A stretch of 8,711 nucleotides of DNA from Bacillota bacterium (GTDB lineage Bacteria > Bacillota > Clostridia > Lachnospirales > Lachnospiraceae): NCBI GenBank assembly GCA_023399455.1, contig JAEWPN010000174.1, positions 1-8,711 of the forward strand, written 5' to 3'. Position numbers and translations under genes: made by a program. Below, one piece after another: positions 1 through 7,042 of the stretch (position 1 is the first letter of the stretch; the number at the start of each line of letters is the position of its first letter). The notes beneath the pieces were generated by a model, which was given only the letters and a program-made list of their open reading frames with translations, had not been told where the DNA came from and ran no database searches.

Positions 1-382
1 CCTCCGCCTTTATCCCATCGCTTTCCTCCTCTATGTTTACCGTTATATCATTTAACAGTTCTATGCATTGCGCATCATCATATAGACGGTAGCATTGCTC
101 CAGCAGGTCGCGCTGTCTCTTGCGCATTCCTTCTTTCCCATACAACTCGGCTAGCTCTTTATAATCATCAGACGTAAATTCTCCCGAAGCATACTTTATT
201 TCATATTCCTCTATAGCGCTTTTTTTTCCTCCGGGATTCGACTCTGCAGAACTTCCGCCCATTTGCTCCGAAGCCGTTTCTTTATTGTTTTCTTCCTCCC
301 CCTTATCTGCTTGCGCACATCCGCCTGTAAGCAGCAGAAGCGATGCGGCGCAAACAGCTGCAATCCTCATTTTACCGTTCAT
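1..382 (-). CDS. Putative lipoprotein with TPR-like helical segment (3' end cut by window)
   Basis: I do not recognise a specific family. Reading from the ATG at 380-382, 127 codons are open to the window edge without a stop. The N-terminus has a short basic start (MNGKMR), a hydrophobic core (IAAVCAASLLLLTGG) and then Cys22, which fits a lipoprotein signal peptide. The lipobox LTGG-C is atypical, with Thr rather than Leu at -3. A Glu/Lys/Ser/Gly-rich linker follows (about residues 23-55). After it comes a helical stretch, YKELAELYGKEGMRKRQRD and LLEQCYRLYDDAQCIELL, that resembles a TPR-like helical hairpin. It starts 34 bases after the stop of the glucosaminidase-like gene with no visible terminator between, so co-transcription is likely. 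A GAGGAG lies 11 bases before this ATG. An in-frame ATG at 404-406 with AGGA 5 bases upstream is a real alternative, adding 8 residues. The lipoprotein call is fairly secure; the role is unknown. Confidence 0.75.
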   Translation of the reverse strand, partial: MNGKMRIAAVCAASLLLLTGGCAQADKGEEENNKETASEQMGGSSAESNPGGKKSAIEEYEIKYASGEFTSDDYKELAELYGKEGMRKRQRDLLEQCYRLYDDAQCIELLNDITVNIEEESDGIKAE

Positions 383-416
383 CGCTTTACACTCTCCTCT
401 TTTCATCTTCTTCCTG

Positions 417-2675
417 TCAGCCTCCAGCCTTATCTGCATCCTCGATCAATTTCCTAAGAAATAAATCGGCGCTTGAATTCTTCTCATATTGACCGCTGGA
501 GAGTACTTGATTCGCCAGCGAATATATACTCTTCCATACAGTAGGCCCATATAAGGTCACCTCCGAATTATCCTTGGCAAGGATAATATATCCGCGAAAG
601 GCATATTCCGTTTTATACTGATTGGCGGGCAAGCCTACCAGCACTGAGGTAAACCGATGCCTTCCCGAGATGGTTTCGTATATTTTATCCTCCAATATTC
701 CGTTCGCATTTCTGCCATATGACATACCGCTCAGGACCTTTTCTCCGCCCTTCACAAGAGGATACTGCGCTCTGTTAGCATTGTTCATCACAAGCGTTCC
801 ATATTCCTTCAGAACATATCCGGCCGTTCCCTTTGAAATAAGCTGAGACCGAAGGCTTGACGATATTCCCGTCTTAAAACGAATACCGGACTTTCCTGTA
901 ATCCTGATGGAAAAGCCATGGTACGAAAGAATATCCTCCAATTCCGGAACCGCCGCCGCTTCATAGGCGGACCCATTATGCTTAAGTGTCCAGACGTACA
1001 TTCCTATCGGAACGTTTGCTCCGTTATATTTATACATTACGGCGGTTTTCGCGTTTCCGTTTGCCGCTGTTACCACATACTTTCCGTCTCGCACAATCGC
1101 CGTATACCCGATTCCATCCAGATAAATATTTGCATCCGTATACCCCGCAGGAGGCGTAAGCGACACACTGTAGGATACGGTAGGTATAGGACATGCATCC
1201 GACGGCATATTGCTATAGACCGGTATCTTAAAAACGAATGTATTGTCCAGCGAGCCGGTACTGTTATATAGCTTGCGTATGTTCTCTCCCTCATTAGCCG
1301 GAGCACATATATTTTGCATATACTGGTGCCAGAACAGGCCGTTATAGCTCCCATCCACATCGAACTTCTGTAAATACAGGGTATCCTGCCCTTTTAATAT
1401 ATAATTTTGAGAGATAACTTTAGCACCGCCTAAAATCGAGGTATATCCATCTGTCCATCCCTCTGCTTTCGCTTTGGCAAGCCCGCTTTCTATCACTGCA
1501 TTGTCGCTGTTTCCCGTCGCTCCGATATTAAAATAATTGTAATATCCTATGTACCCGGGATAGGTTCCGGAAATCAAAGAAGAGGTTCCTTTTCCCTGTT
1601 CCTGGTATACTCTGCAAGCGAGATGGAACGGGCTTACTTTTAACGATGATCCTACCGTCCAAAATATATTAGCATAAGTAAGCGAGGTCCCTGGAGCCGT
1701 ACCGGCCATGAATGCCTGATTCAAAAAACTCTGAACGGCCGCTTGTGTATGATAGGATTCGTTATATGTAAGGAGTTCAAACTGGAAGATGCCGGACTCA
1801 TTCAGACCATTCCTGGGATCGAGATAATGCTCTAACGCTCCCTTTGACGCATAAGACCAGTTCTCACTGTATTTGCCTTCCTGCATATAAGCCGGCAAAT
1901 AAGATTCTACCAGGCTTCTTCCATCCTTTATTTCTTCCGATACGACATAATTCCAGTCTAAATTGGTATTCATTTTTACAAAGGTCCATTTGGGATGCGT
2001 TTGCTTTAACGCCGTCAGCGCCGCCTTATAGCTATCGGGAAATTGCTCGATGTCCGCATAAAACTGAACAGTGTTTCTGGCCGCAAAGGGAAGCATTTTA
2101 CCAGAATCGCTATTATAAGATTCCTCCCATTCCAGAAACAGTTCATCTGAACAGGCAAGATAAGCTCTGGGAATATATCCGTTATATTCTGCTTCTTGGA
2201 AATACAGGGTAACATACACCCACAGCTCACCATTTTCATCCTCAAGAACATCCTTAATCTGCACCTGCTGCCCACTGGGAACTGTTACCGCCACGCCGCT
2301 GTCATACGAAGCTTCTGCTCGTATAGAATATTCATCGCACAAATAGACGAGTGCTATTACCGTATGATCTTCTAAAATATTCTTTAAAGCATTCGATGCT
2401 TCTTCCATCCGTGCCGCCGCTTCTTTTGTTTTGTCTGTATCTGCTGCTGCAGAAGTTACGGATTCTTCCTCCTCCGGCGGTTTCTCTAATTCTGTCCCAT
2501 TTAGAGTATCCACTTCATCCATTATAGTATCTACGTCATTTACGTCATTTTCACTTACCGAACTCTTCTCCAAATCAGAGTTCACTTCTGTCACCACCGG
2601 AAAAGCTGCTGCCGGAACGGGGAATAAATATGCCAGTAAAATCGAAGCCGCTAACAGTGCCGTAAGTTTTCTCAT
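417..2675 (-). CDS. Secreted GH73-like beta-N-acetylglucosaminidase with SH3-like domain
   Basis: Probable exported cell-wall hydrolase that cleaves the GlcNAc-MurNAc glycan backbone of peptidoglycan. The 752-residue protein starts with a signal peptide (MRK, hydrophobic core, PVPAAA; likely cut after Ala24). Residues 26-100 are an acidic, low-complexity linker, including NDVNDVD encoded by a tandem 9-base repeat at 2533-2550. About residues 105-180 look like a bacterial SH3 domain. Residues 210-250 carry the FPDSYKAAL, HPKWTF and LDW motifs typical of clostridial glucosaminidases. Residues 285-460 are the catalytic module: HLACRVYQEQGKGTSSLISG resembles the LytD/GH73 helix, making Glu359 the best candidate acid, followed by GYYNYFNIGA (378-387). 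About 470-580 look like beta-rich spacer; 585-745 form a separate domain (SGIRFKTGI, EYGTLVM, FRGYIIL) that I cannot name. The in-frame TAA at 2692-2694 fixes the ATG as the earliest start; the ribosome site is weak (AAAGG about 12 bases away). It has its own promoter and probably leads an operon with the lipoprotein gene. Confidence 0.85.
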   Translation of the reverse strand: MRKLTALLAASILLAYLFPVPAAAFPVVTEVNSDLEKSSVSENDVNDVDTIMDEVDTLNGTELEKPPEEEESVTSAAADTDKTKEAAARMEEASNALKNILEDHTVIALVYLCDEYSIRAEASYDSGVAVTVPSGQQVQIKDVLEDENGELWVYVTLYFQEAEYNGYIPRAYLACSDELFLEWEESYNSDSGKMLPFAARNTVQFYADIEQFPDSYKAALTALKQTHPKWTFVKMNTNLDWNYVVSEEIKDGRSLVESYLPAYMQEGKYSENWSYASKGALEHYLDPRNGLNESGIFQFELLTYNESYHTQAAVQSFLNQAFMAGTAPGTSLTYANIFWTVGSSLKVSPFHLACRVYQEQGKGTSSLISGTYPGYIGYYNYFNIGATGNSDNAVIESGLAKAKAEGWTDGYTSILGGAKVISQNYILKGQDTLYLQKFDVDGSYNGLFWHQYMQNICAPANEGENIRKLYNSTGSLDNTFVFKIPVYSNMPSDACPIPTVSYSVSLTPPAGYTDANIYLDGIGYTAIVRDGKYVVTAANGNAKTAVMYKYNGANVPIGMYVWTLKHNGSAYEAAAVPELEDILSYHGFSIRITGKSGIRFKTGISSSLRSQLISKGTAGYVLKEYGTLVMNNANRAQYPLVKGGEKVLSGMSYGRNANGILEDKIYETISGRHRFTSVLVGLPANQYKTEYAFRGYIILAKDNSEVTLYGPTVWKSIYSLANQVLSSGQYEKNSSADLFLRKLIEDADKAGG

Positions 2676-2730
2676 ATAATACTCTTGCCTTTCTTATCGC
2701 CTGTACCTTCCCCTTTACAAACACCCTTTC

Positions 2731-2759
2731 ATTATACAAAAGGCGACTATAAATAACAA
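2731..2759 (-). promoter_or_regulatory. Sigma-A-type promoter of the glucosaminidase-like gene
   Basis: On the minus strand, TTGTTA (2754-2759) is followed by exactly 17 bases and a perfect TATAAT (2731-2736). Transcription would start near 2724, giving a leader of about 49 bases before the ATG at 2675. The promoter sits in the 159-base gap after the alcohol dehydrogenase gene, so the hydrolase and lipoprotein can be transcribed on their own. I saw no convincing terminator in this gap. Confidence 0.75.
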
Positions 2760-2834
2760 TTCTCGCGGGCACTCCAAATTATGTAAATTAATCCGCTCAG
2801 CAAATATGGATAAAAGCATAAACGAAGAGCCTTA

Positions 2835-4013
2835 CTATCTTGCCATTTCATAGATCGCAAGCATATCGGCCTCGTAAAGCACTTTCGCCGAGCCTTTTCG
2901 TCCTCCAGCCGCCGTGCTGCACTTTTTAGCCATAAGCTTCATTTCCTGCTCCGTAGGCTCAATCTCCAGATCGTGAAAAGAGGTAGGCATCCCGATAGAA
3001 CGGAAAAAGATTTCCATCGCCTCGATGCCCTTTAGAGCGATTTCTTCCAAAGAACCTTTGTCCGCTATTCCCATTACATTTACCGCAAAGCGATAAAACC
3101 GCGGTAGGCAGTCCTTATGAACATATCTCGCCCAGCTTCCCCATAACGCTGCCAAACCGGCCCCATGGGCCACATCAAACAATCCGCTGACCTCATGCTC
3201 CAGTCCATGAGTGGCGAAGTCATCTCCTCCGTTTCCACAGCCTGTCAATCCATTATGAGAAAGGCTTCCTGCCCACATGACCTCAGCGCGGGCATTATAA
3301 TTTTCAGGTTCGTCCAAAAGAATCCTTGCATTGGAGATAACGGTGCGCATCAGCGCTTCCGCAATGCCGTCGGTGATTTCCATATTGCCTGCGGAGGTGA
3401 AATAACGCTCCATGGTATGCATCAGTATATCCGTACAGCCGCATTCCGTCTGAAAGGGGGGAAGAGTCATCGTCAGCTCAGGATTCATGATGGCGAATAC
3501 CGGGCGGCTAAGATTGTTGTTATAGCCTCGCTTACTCCAGCCAGTCTCATTAGTAATTACCGAGGAGCTGCTCATTTCACTTCCGGTAGCCGCAAGCGTC
3601 AGCACCACTCCGACAGGCATACAAGCCGAAGCTTCCCTCTCATGAGCATAAAAATCCCAGACATCGCCGCTGTTTACCATTCCGTAGCCGATGGCCTTTG
3701 CCGAGTCTATGACGCTGCCTCCTCCTATAGCGAGAATGAAATCCACGCCCTCCTTTTTGGACAGTTCGATTCCCTCATAAACGAGAGACAATCTCGGATT
3801 GGGAACCACGCCGCCAAGTTCGGTATAAGCAATTTGCTCCGCTTCCAAAGAAGCTTTTATTCGCCCGAGCAAGCCCGATTTCTCCACGCTGCCTTTGCCG
3901 TAATGAATCAGCACCTTCTTACAGCCTGTCTCCTTTACAAGTGCCCCTGCCTGATTCTCCGTTCCTCTGCCAAAAATGACTTTCGTAGGAGTAAAATACT
4001 TAAAATTGTTCAT
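2835..4013 (-). CDS. Iron-containing alcohol dehydrogenase (butanol dehydrogenase / YqhD-like)
   Basis: Cytoplasmic group III alcohol dehydrogenase that reversibly reduces aldehydes to alcohols with NAD(P)H; its substrate cannot be read from the sequence. At 392 residues it has the usual family length. The N-terminal dinucleotide-binding half shows PTKVIFGRG (9-17), YGKGSVEKSG (38-47), the glycine-rich GGGSVIDSAK (97-106) and TLAATGSEMS (139-148). The C-terminal half carries the metal site: Asp195 and His199 in CTDILMHTMERYF, His269 in ATHGLEHE and His283 in DVAHGAG. This D-x3-H plus H-x13-H pattern matches YqhD and FucO, so all four ligands are present. The overall arrangement resembles clostridial BdhA/BdhB and E. 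coli YqhD more than AdhE. The ATG is backed by AAAGGAAG 8 bases upstream; the stop is TAG. The chemoreceptor fusion gene ends 107 bases upstream, with a stem-loop between, and I found no clear -35/-10 pair for this gene, so it may depend partly on read-through. The family call is secure; substrate and cofactor preference are not. Confidence 0.95.
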   Translation of the reverse strand: MNNFKYFTPTKVIFGRGTENQAGALVKETGCKKVLIHYGKGSVEKSGLLGRIKASLEAEQIAYTELGGVVPNPRLSLVYEGIELSKKEGVDFILAIGGGSVIDSAKAIGYGMVNSGDVWDFYAHEREASACMPVGVVLTLAATGSEMSSSSVITNETGWSKRGYNNNLSRPVFAIMNPELTMTLPPFQTECGCTDILMHTMERYFTSAGNMEITDGIAEALMRTVISNARILLDEPENYNARAEVMWAGSLSHNGLTGCGNGGDDFATHGLEHEVSGLFDVAHGAGLAALWGSWARYVHKDCLPRFYRFAVNVMGIADKGSLEEIALKGIEAMEIFFRSIGMPTSFHDLEIEPTEQEMKLMAKKCSTAAGGRKGSAKVLYEADMLAIYEMAR

Positions 4014-4059
4014 AACGTTATCTTCCTTTCTTTTATAGGACGTACTTCCCTATTACATA

Positions 4060-4093
4060 CAAAGTCTGACGGATAATATGAAATCCGTCAGAC
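4060..4093 (-). terminator. Stem-loop with short U-tract after the chemoreceptor fusion gene
   Basis: A perfect 11-bp inverted repeat, GTCTGACGGAT (4064-4074) and ATCCGTCAGAC (4083-4093), encloses an 8-base loop. On the minus strand it lies 27 bases past the fusion gene stop and is followed by TTTGTATGT, a poor U-tract. It fits a leaky intrinsic terminator between the fusion gene and the dehydrogenase. Its position about 50 bases before the dehydrogenase start also allows an operator or attenuator role. Confidence 0.6.
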
Positions 4094-4120
4094 CACTGAA
4101 TTCTGTCGTGCACATGAAAA

Positions 4121-6046
4121 TTACATTCTTTTTTCGTATAAAGCGAGGTTACTCCCGTTCACCTCATAAGTTCCCGTATCTGTATAACGGGCAACAGATT
4201 TTCCTTGAAATACATCTGCAAGGAAATCCAGGGACATACTTCCCCAAGAGAATGCCCGCTGTGCAATCGCCACATCGATTCCGCCTCTCTTTATCTGTGC
4301 GGCAATATCGGCGGTGAAATCTACTGTTACGATCTTAATGCCCGTGCCTTGATGCCCTGCAAAGCTTCCGTAAGCCACACCCCAGAGTACGTCCGTAGCG
4401 TAAATTACTTTTACATTCGGATAATCCTTCCGAATCCGACTCATCACAGCCTCCACATCCTTCTTGGTGGGATTGCTTGGAATATCTATTTTATGTACGG
4501 TAATGCCTTCCTTTGTCAATGCGTCCACAAAACCCTGTGCCCTGTTTTCTATGGATTGAATCTTGATATCTGACCAAAGTCCAACTATTGCCTCCCCGCC
4601 GCCGCTTAAAAGCTGCTTAGCAGCCTTCGACGCATTTTTACCCAGCTCGTAACCGTTAGTTTCTATCAGCGCTTCATAATCCACGCCCTCCAAGGCGGAA
4701 TTAATGAAAATAATCTTCGTTCCGTTTTGTGATGCCGATTTCAGCAACTGGCGAATCTGCGGACTATCAATAGGGCTTATGACAATGGCATCGAACTTTC
4801 TTTCCACGAAACTTTCCAGCGCTTTAAGCATTTCCTCCGCTCCCTGGTTTCTGGACTTCGGAGCAAAAATCTCCAGCTCATAATGCAAAGCCTTAGCTGT
4901 TTTTCTCGCGTCCCTCGCTGTCGGCTCCCAGAAATCGCAGTCGATGTCAAAAATCATAGCTATCTTCTGCTGTCTTCTTTCTTCCTTCTTTATCTGGATC
5001 TTGGATAAGTCAGAGGATAATACTCCAACGCCTTCGTTTAGCTTACCTGCCATCTTCTCCATAGTCTTTACTGTGCTGCTCTGGCTCATGGTAAGAGACG
5101 CCACCTCTTCCGTAGAAGCCACGGACTCCTGATTTACTGCGAGGATATTTCTAAAGGAATCCAACAGGCTCTCCTTCTGCTCTCCAAGTCCGTTAACTTC
5201 TCTGTAAAAGAGCTCCTGATCGGATACAAAGCCTTCCACATGATTATCAATTCTGCTGAATGCCTCGATCACCTCAGTTACTGCTTTTTCCTGCTGCTCG
5301 AAAGTATCTCTTGAACTGTCTACCGCCGATTTCAACTGGTTAAGCTGCTCCATGATCTCCGTTATATTCCGGCTGATCGTCTCACTGGCGCGATGGCTTT
5401 CGTCAGACAGCTTTCTTATCTCATCCGCAACTACCGCAAAGCCCTTTCCCGCTTCTCCCGCTCTCGCCGCTTCTATAGAAGCGTTCAGGGAAAGCAGATT
5501 AGTCTGGTCTGCGATTTCATTGAGCTGCTCCGTAATGCCGGTGATATTCTTGGTCATTTCCAGCAATTGATAGATTTCCGTAATGATCGCATTGTTCACG
5601 GTCTGGTTACTGTTCTGGCTAAGTGTCAGATTCTCCACGGCAACCTTACCGCTATCGCTGATTTCTCCCATCTCTTTCGCGGAGTCGATCAAATCCTTCG
5701 ATTTATCTCCCATCATATTGATCTTGTCCGCTAATATCTCCGCGATATTTTCGCAGGAATTGATTTCCTCTCTCTGCCGCTTGGAACCGTCCGATATGTA
5801 TTGTGCGGCAAAGCCGATGCTGTCCGAGGACTCCAACATTCCTTCAATGATTCCTTCAAATTGCTCCGAAATAATCTTGACCGTATCGAAATCCCCGCAG
5901 AAGCGGTAAAAGAAATCCTTATATTGCTTCCACAACTGCCCGTAAAGCTCTTCTCCTTCCGGTGTATCTGACTCGTCCATAAAGTCCCACCGGGAGAGCT
6001 TTTCCATTAACTCTTTACTGCTATAACCCCTTTTTCTTCTCTTCAT
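4121..6046 (-). CDS. Soluble chemoreceptor fused to a ribose-binding-protein-like sensor domain
   Basis: Probable cytoplasmic chemoreceptor (641 residues) that binds a small ligand, likely a sugar-like one, and signals to CheA/CheW. Residues 1-20 are basic, 25-60 aromatic and acidic, and about 60-350 are long helices. The methyl-accepting signalling hairpin is unmistakable at 177-217 ([38 protein letters not shown]). ASTEEVAS (310-317) looks like a methylation site. From about 360 to 641 a type I periplasmic-binding-protein fold follows ([54 protein letters not shown]), aligning by eye with RbsB. Arg502, Asp576 and Gln596 match RbsB Arg141, Asp215 and Gln235, but the RbsB Asp89-Arg90 pair is Asn449-Ser450 and Asn190 is Thr551, so the ligand is probably not ribose. 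There is no signal peptide, membrane segment, HAMP domain or C-terminal CheR-tether peptide. I chose the ATG at 6046 because AGGAG sits 8 bases upstream; the in-frame ATG at 6091 (656 residues) lacks a ribosome site. Confidence 0.9.
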   Translation of the reverse strand: MKRRKRGYSSKELMEKLSRWDFMDESDTPEGEELYGQLWKQYKDFFYRFCGDFDTVKIISEQFEGIIEGMLESSDSIGFAAQYISDGSKRQREEINSCENIAEILADKINMMGDKSKDLIDSAKEMGEISDSGKVAVENLTLSQNSNQTVNNAIITEIYQLLEMTKNITGITEQLNEIADQTNLLSLNASIEAARAGEAGKGFAVVADEIRKLSDESHRASETISRNITEIMEQLNQLKSAVDSSRDTFEQQEKAVTEVIEAFSRIDNHVEGFVSDQELFYREVNGLGEQKESLLDSFRNILAVNQESVASTEEVASLTMSQSSTVKTMEKMAGKLNEGVGVLSSDLSKIQIKKEERRQQKIAMIFDIDCDFWEPTARDARKTAKALHYELEIFAPKSRNQGAEEMLKALESFVERKFDAIVISPIDSPQIRQLLKSASQNGTKIIFINSALEGVDYEALIETNGYELGKNASKAAKQLLSGGGEAIVGLWSDIKIQSIENRAQGFVDALTKEGITVHKIDIPSNPTKKDVEAVMSRIRKDYPNVKVIYATDVLWGVAYGSFAGHQGTGIKIVTVDFTADIAAQIKRGGIDVAIAQRAFSWGSMSLDFLADVFQGKSVARYTDTGTYEVNGSNLALYEKRM

Positions 6047-6050
6047 CTTA

Positions 6051-6059
6051 CCTTCTCCT
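6051..6059 (-). promoter_or_regulatory. Ribosome binding site that decides the chemoreceptor fusion start
   Basis: AGGAGAAGG on the minus strand, with AGGAG 8 bases before the ATG at 6046. The upstream in-frame ATGs at 6091 and 6085 have no comparable site, so the 641-residue form is preferred. Confidence 0.75.
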
Positions 6060-6106
6060 ATTCTCCTTGTACCTTCTATTCCCATTCCCATCCATAAGCA
6101 AAATGT

Positions 6107-6175
6107 AAAATCGAATTCGGACTATGCCCCTGCGGACATTATACCACGAATATAAGTACATTTCAAAGTCGAATT
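6107..6175. repeat. Pair of near-identical 11-base direct repeats flanking the promoter
   Basis: AAAATCGAATT (6107-6117) and AAAGTCGAATT (6165-6175), in the same orientation with one mismatch and 58 bases apart. One touches the upstream edge of the -35 box; the other lies about 14-24 bases inside the transcript. The placement is what paired repressor sites would look like, but the region is AT-rich and the repeat is short, so chance is possible. Confidence 0.35.
6138..6166 (-). promoter_or_regulatory. Strong sigma-A-type promoter of the chemoreceptor fusion gene
   Basis: On the minus strand TTGAAA (6161-6166), a 17-base spacer and a perfect TATAAT (6138-6143), with the extended -10 TGG directly before it. 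Transcription would start near 6131, about 85 bases before the preferred start codon. It is a housekeeping-type promoter: I saw no flagellar sigma-28/sigma-D pattern, so the receptor need not be co-regulated with flagella. Confidence 0.85.
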
Positions 6176-6264
6176 ATGAGACAATTATATCGATAAGTGC
6201 ATAAATAACACTCTTTTTACCCGCTTTCCTTTTTTAGCAGCAACCTCCGGCTACCCTTATGCTG

Positions 6265-6369
6265 TCATTCATCCGATTCAGTTCGCAAGGCTTTCAATAC
6301 CCCATCGCGCTCTTTACGATATTTTTCTTGCCTGTGAAAATCTCTGATCAGATTTAAGGCTCTACCGCC
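6265..6369 (-). pseudogene. Possible remnant of a lost coding frame (no start codon)
   Basis: A frame different from the GNAT gene is open for 34 codons and ends in TGA at 6265-6267. It reads GGRALNLIRDFHRQ then EKYRKERDGVLKALRTESDE, a charged, helix-like composition common in real protein C-termini. There is no ATG or GTG start in frame, and a TAA at 6370-6372 closes it upstream, so it cannot be an intact gene. It might be the worn tail of a deleted gene or of a longer acetyltransferase after a frameshift, or just chance. Confidence 0.25.
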
Positions 6370-6926
6370 TTAGGCGCAAACCTCACTAACGCTTCCTTTA
6401 CTTTCACTCTCCATACCATGTGATGGAAGCCCTCGCCCCAGTAATTTTCCAGATAATACGCCGGGCTGCCGAACCTTTTACACCATATACCCTGAGCTAT
6501 CTTATATCCGCTGTCAAAGCAGACTTCCTCCACCCTCTTTTCCTTCAATTCCTCGAACAGCGAATACATTAATAAGACAGAAATGCCTCTTTTCTGCCAA
6601 TCAGGACGCACAAAAACCGTACCGATTTCCAGCATGTCCTTAAACTCCCCTCCCGTACACGAATTCAACAAATCATTGGAAGGCCCGTATTCGATGGAAC
6701 CGATGATTTCACCTTTATGCTCCGCCAAAAGGAAAAACCTTTCCTCCCCCTCCGTCTCGAAATCCTGTGCAATATATCTTTTTTTATCCAAAATCTCTTC
6801 CTGAAGCAATTCCTTCATATCAGATACATTATTTTTCTCAAATGTATCCACGAGCATCTCTTCAAAAAAGGTATGGATGCTCTCGCGTTCCTCTATTCCA
6901 GGTCTTCTTATTGTTATATCTTTCAT
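6354..6926 (-). CDS. GNAT-family N-acetyltransferase
   Basis: Cytoplasmic acetyl-CoA-dependent N-acetyltransferase; the acceptor (small molecule, amino acid or protein N-terminus) cannot be told. The 190-residue form starts ITIRRPGIEERESI, a typical GNAT beta1-alpha1 opening. The central strand is FFLLAEHKGEIIGSIEYG (65-81). Motif A, the acetyl-CoA pyrophosphate loop, is VFVRPDWQKRGISVLLMYSL (104-123), with Q-x-x-G-x-S in place of the usual Q/R-x-x-G-x-G/A. KRFGSPAYYLENYWGEGFHHM (150-170) is the usual C-terminal beta-bulge region, near normal length. I chose the ATG at 6926: the fold starts there and AGAAGGAG lies 13 bases upstream, a long but usable spacing. The frame stays open up to a GTG at 7076, but those 50 residues look non-GNAT and lack a ribosome site. 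It lies between the GH3 gene and the chemoreceptor fusion with its own leader, so no operon partner is evident. Confidence 0.88.
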   Translation of the reverse strand: MKDITIRRPGIEERESIHTFFEEMLVDTFEKNNVSDMKELLQEEILDKKRYIAQDFETEGEERFFLLAEHKGEIIGSIEYGPSNDLLNSCTGGEFKDMLEIGTVFVRPDWQKRGISVLLMYSLFEELKEKRVEEVCFDSGYKIAQGIWCKRFGSPAYYLENYWGEGFHHMVWRVKVKEALVRFAPKAVEP

Positions 6927-6962
6927 GCTTATAGCTATGCTCCTTCTAAAGTCCGGGTATCT

Positions 6963-6993
6963 TATGCAATATGCCTGCATACCTTGTGCACAA
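6963..6993. repeat. Small palindromes in the GNAT leader
   Basis: Two symmetric elements lie between the candidate promoter and the GNAT start: the perfect 10-base palindrome TTGTGCACAA (6984-6993), and TATGCA (6963-6968) paired with TGCATA (6976-6981) across 7 bases. They could bind a dimeric regulator or fold in the transcript. No known riboswitch class is recognisable. Confidence 0.3.
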
Positions 6994-7042
6994 AGCCAGG
7001 TTAAATAGTCTGTAATATCAGCCGGCTGCGCGCTTATCCATT

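Larger units (their letters stand above)
6047..6353. other. 307-base intergenic control region upstream of the chemoreceptor fusion
   Basis: The proximal part (6047-6175) holds the ribosome site, the leader of about 85 bases and the promoter. A second TATAAT lies at 6184-6189 on the minus strand with no good -35. The distal part (6190-6353) has no recognisable gene or RNA, apart from a coding-like open stretch running from inside the GNAT gene end to 6265. No clear terminator follows the GNAT gene: only a 6-bp AT-rich stem (AAATCT/AGATTT, 6338-6355) overlaps its stop codon. Confidence 0.6.

Noticed and set aside
2533..2550. Tandem 9-base repeat as a minisatellite or regulator site
   Set aside because: Just two units inside the acidic linker of the hydrolase coding region; ordinary low-complexity coding sequence.
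2575..2772. 65-codon open frame on the minus strand across the hydrolase promoter
   Set aside because: It would start upstream of the promoter boxes, overlaps the hydrolase N-terminus in another frame, and shows no recognisable protein features.
3165..4076. 303-codon open frame on the plus strand over the alcohol dehydrogenase
   Set aside because: It is the shadow of a well-supported gene, with no family motifs; its length reflects codon bias on the opposite strand.
6047..6091. 15-residue N-terminal extension of the chemoreceptor fusion
   Set aside because: The ATGs at 6091 and 6085 lack ribosome sites, whereas the ATG at 6046 has AGGAG at ideal spacing.
6229..6264. 12-codon open frame MNDSIRVAGGCC as a leader peptide or small peptide
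   Set aside because: No ribosome site and no attenuator structure follows; this length is expected by chance.
6338..6356. AT-rich stem (AAATCT/AGATTT) at the GNAT stop as a terminator
   Set aside because: Only six AT-rich base pairs and no proper U-tract; too weak to call.
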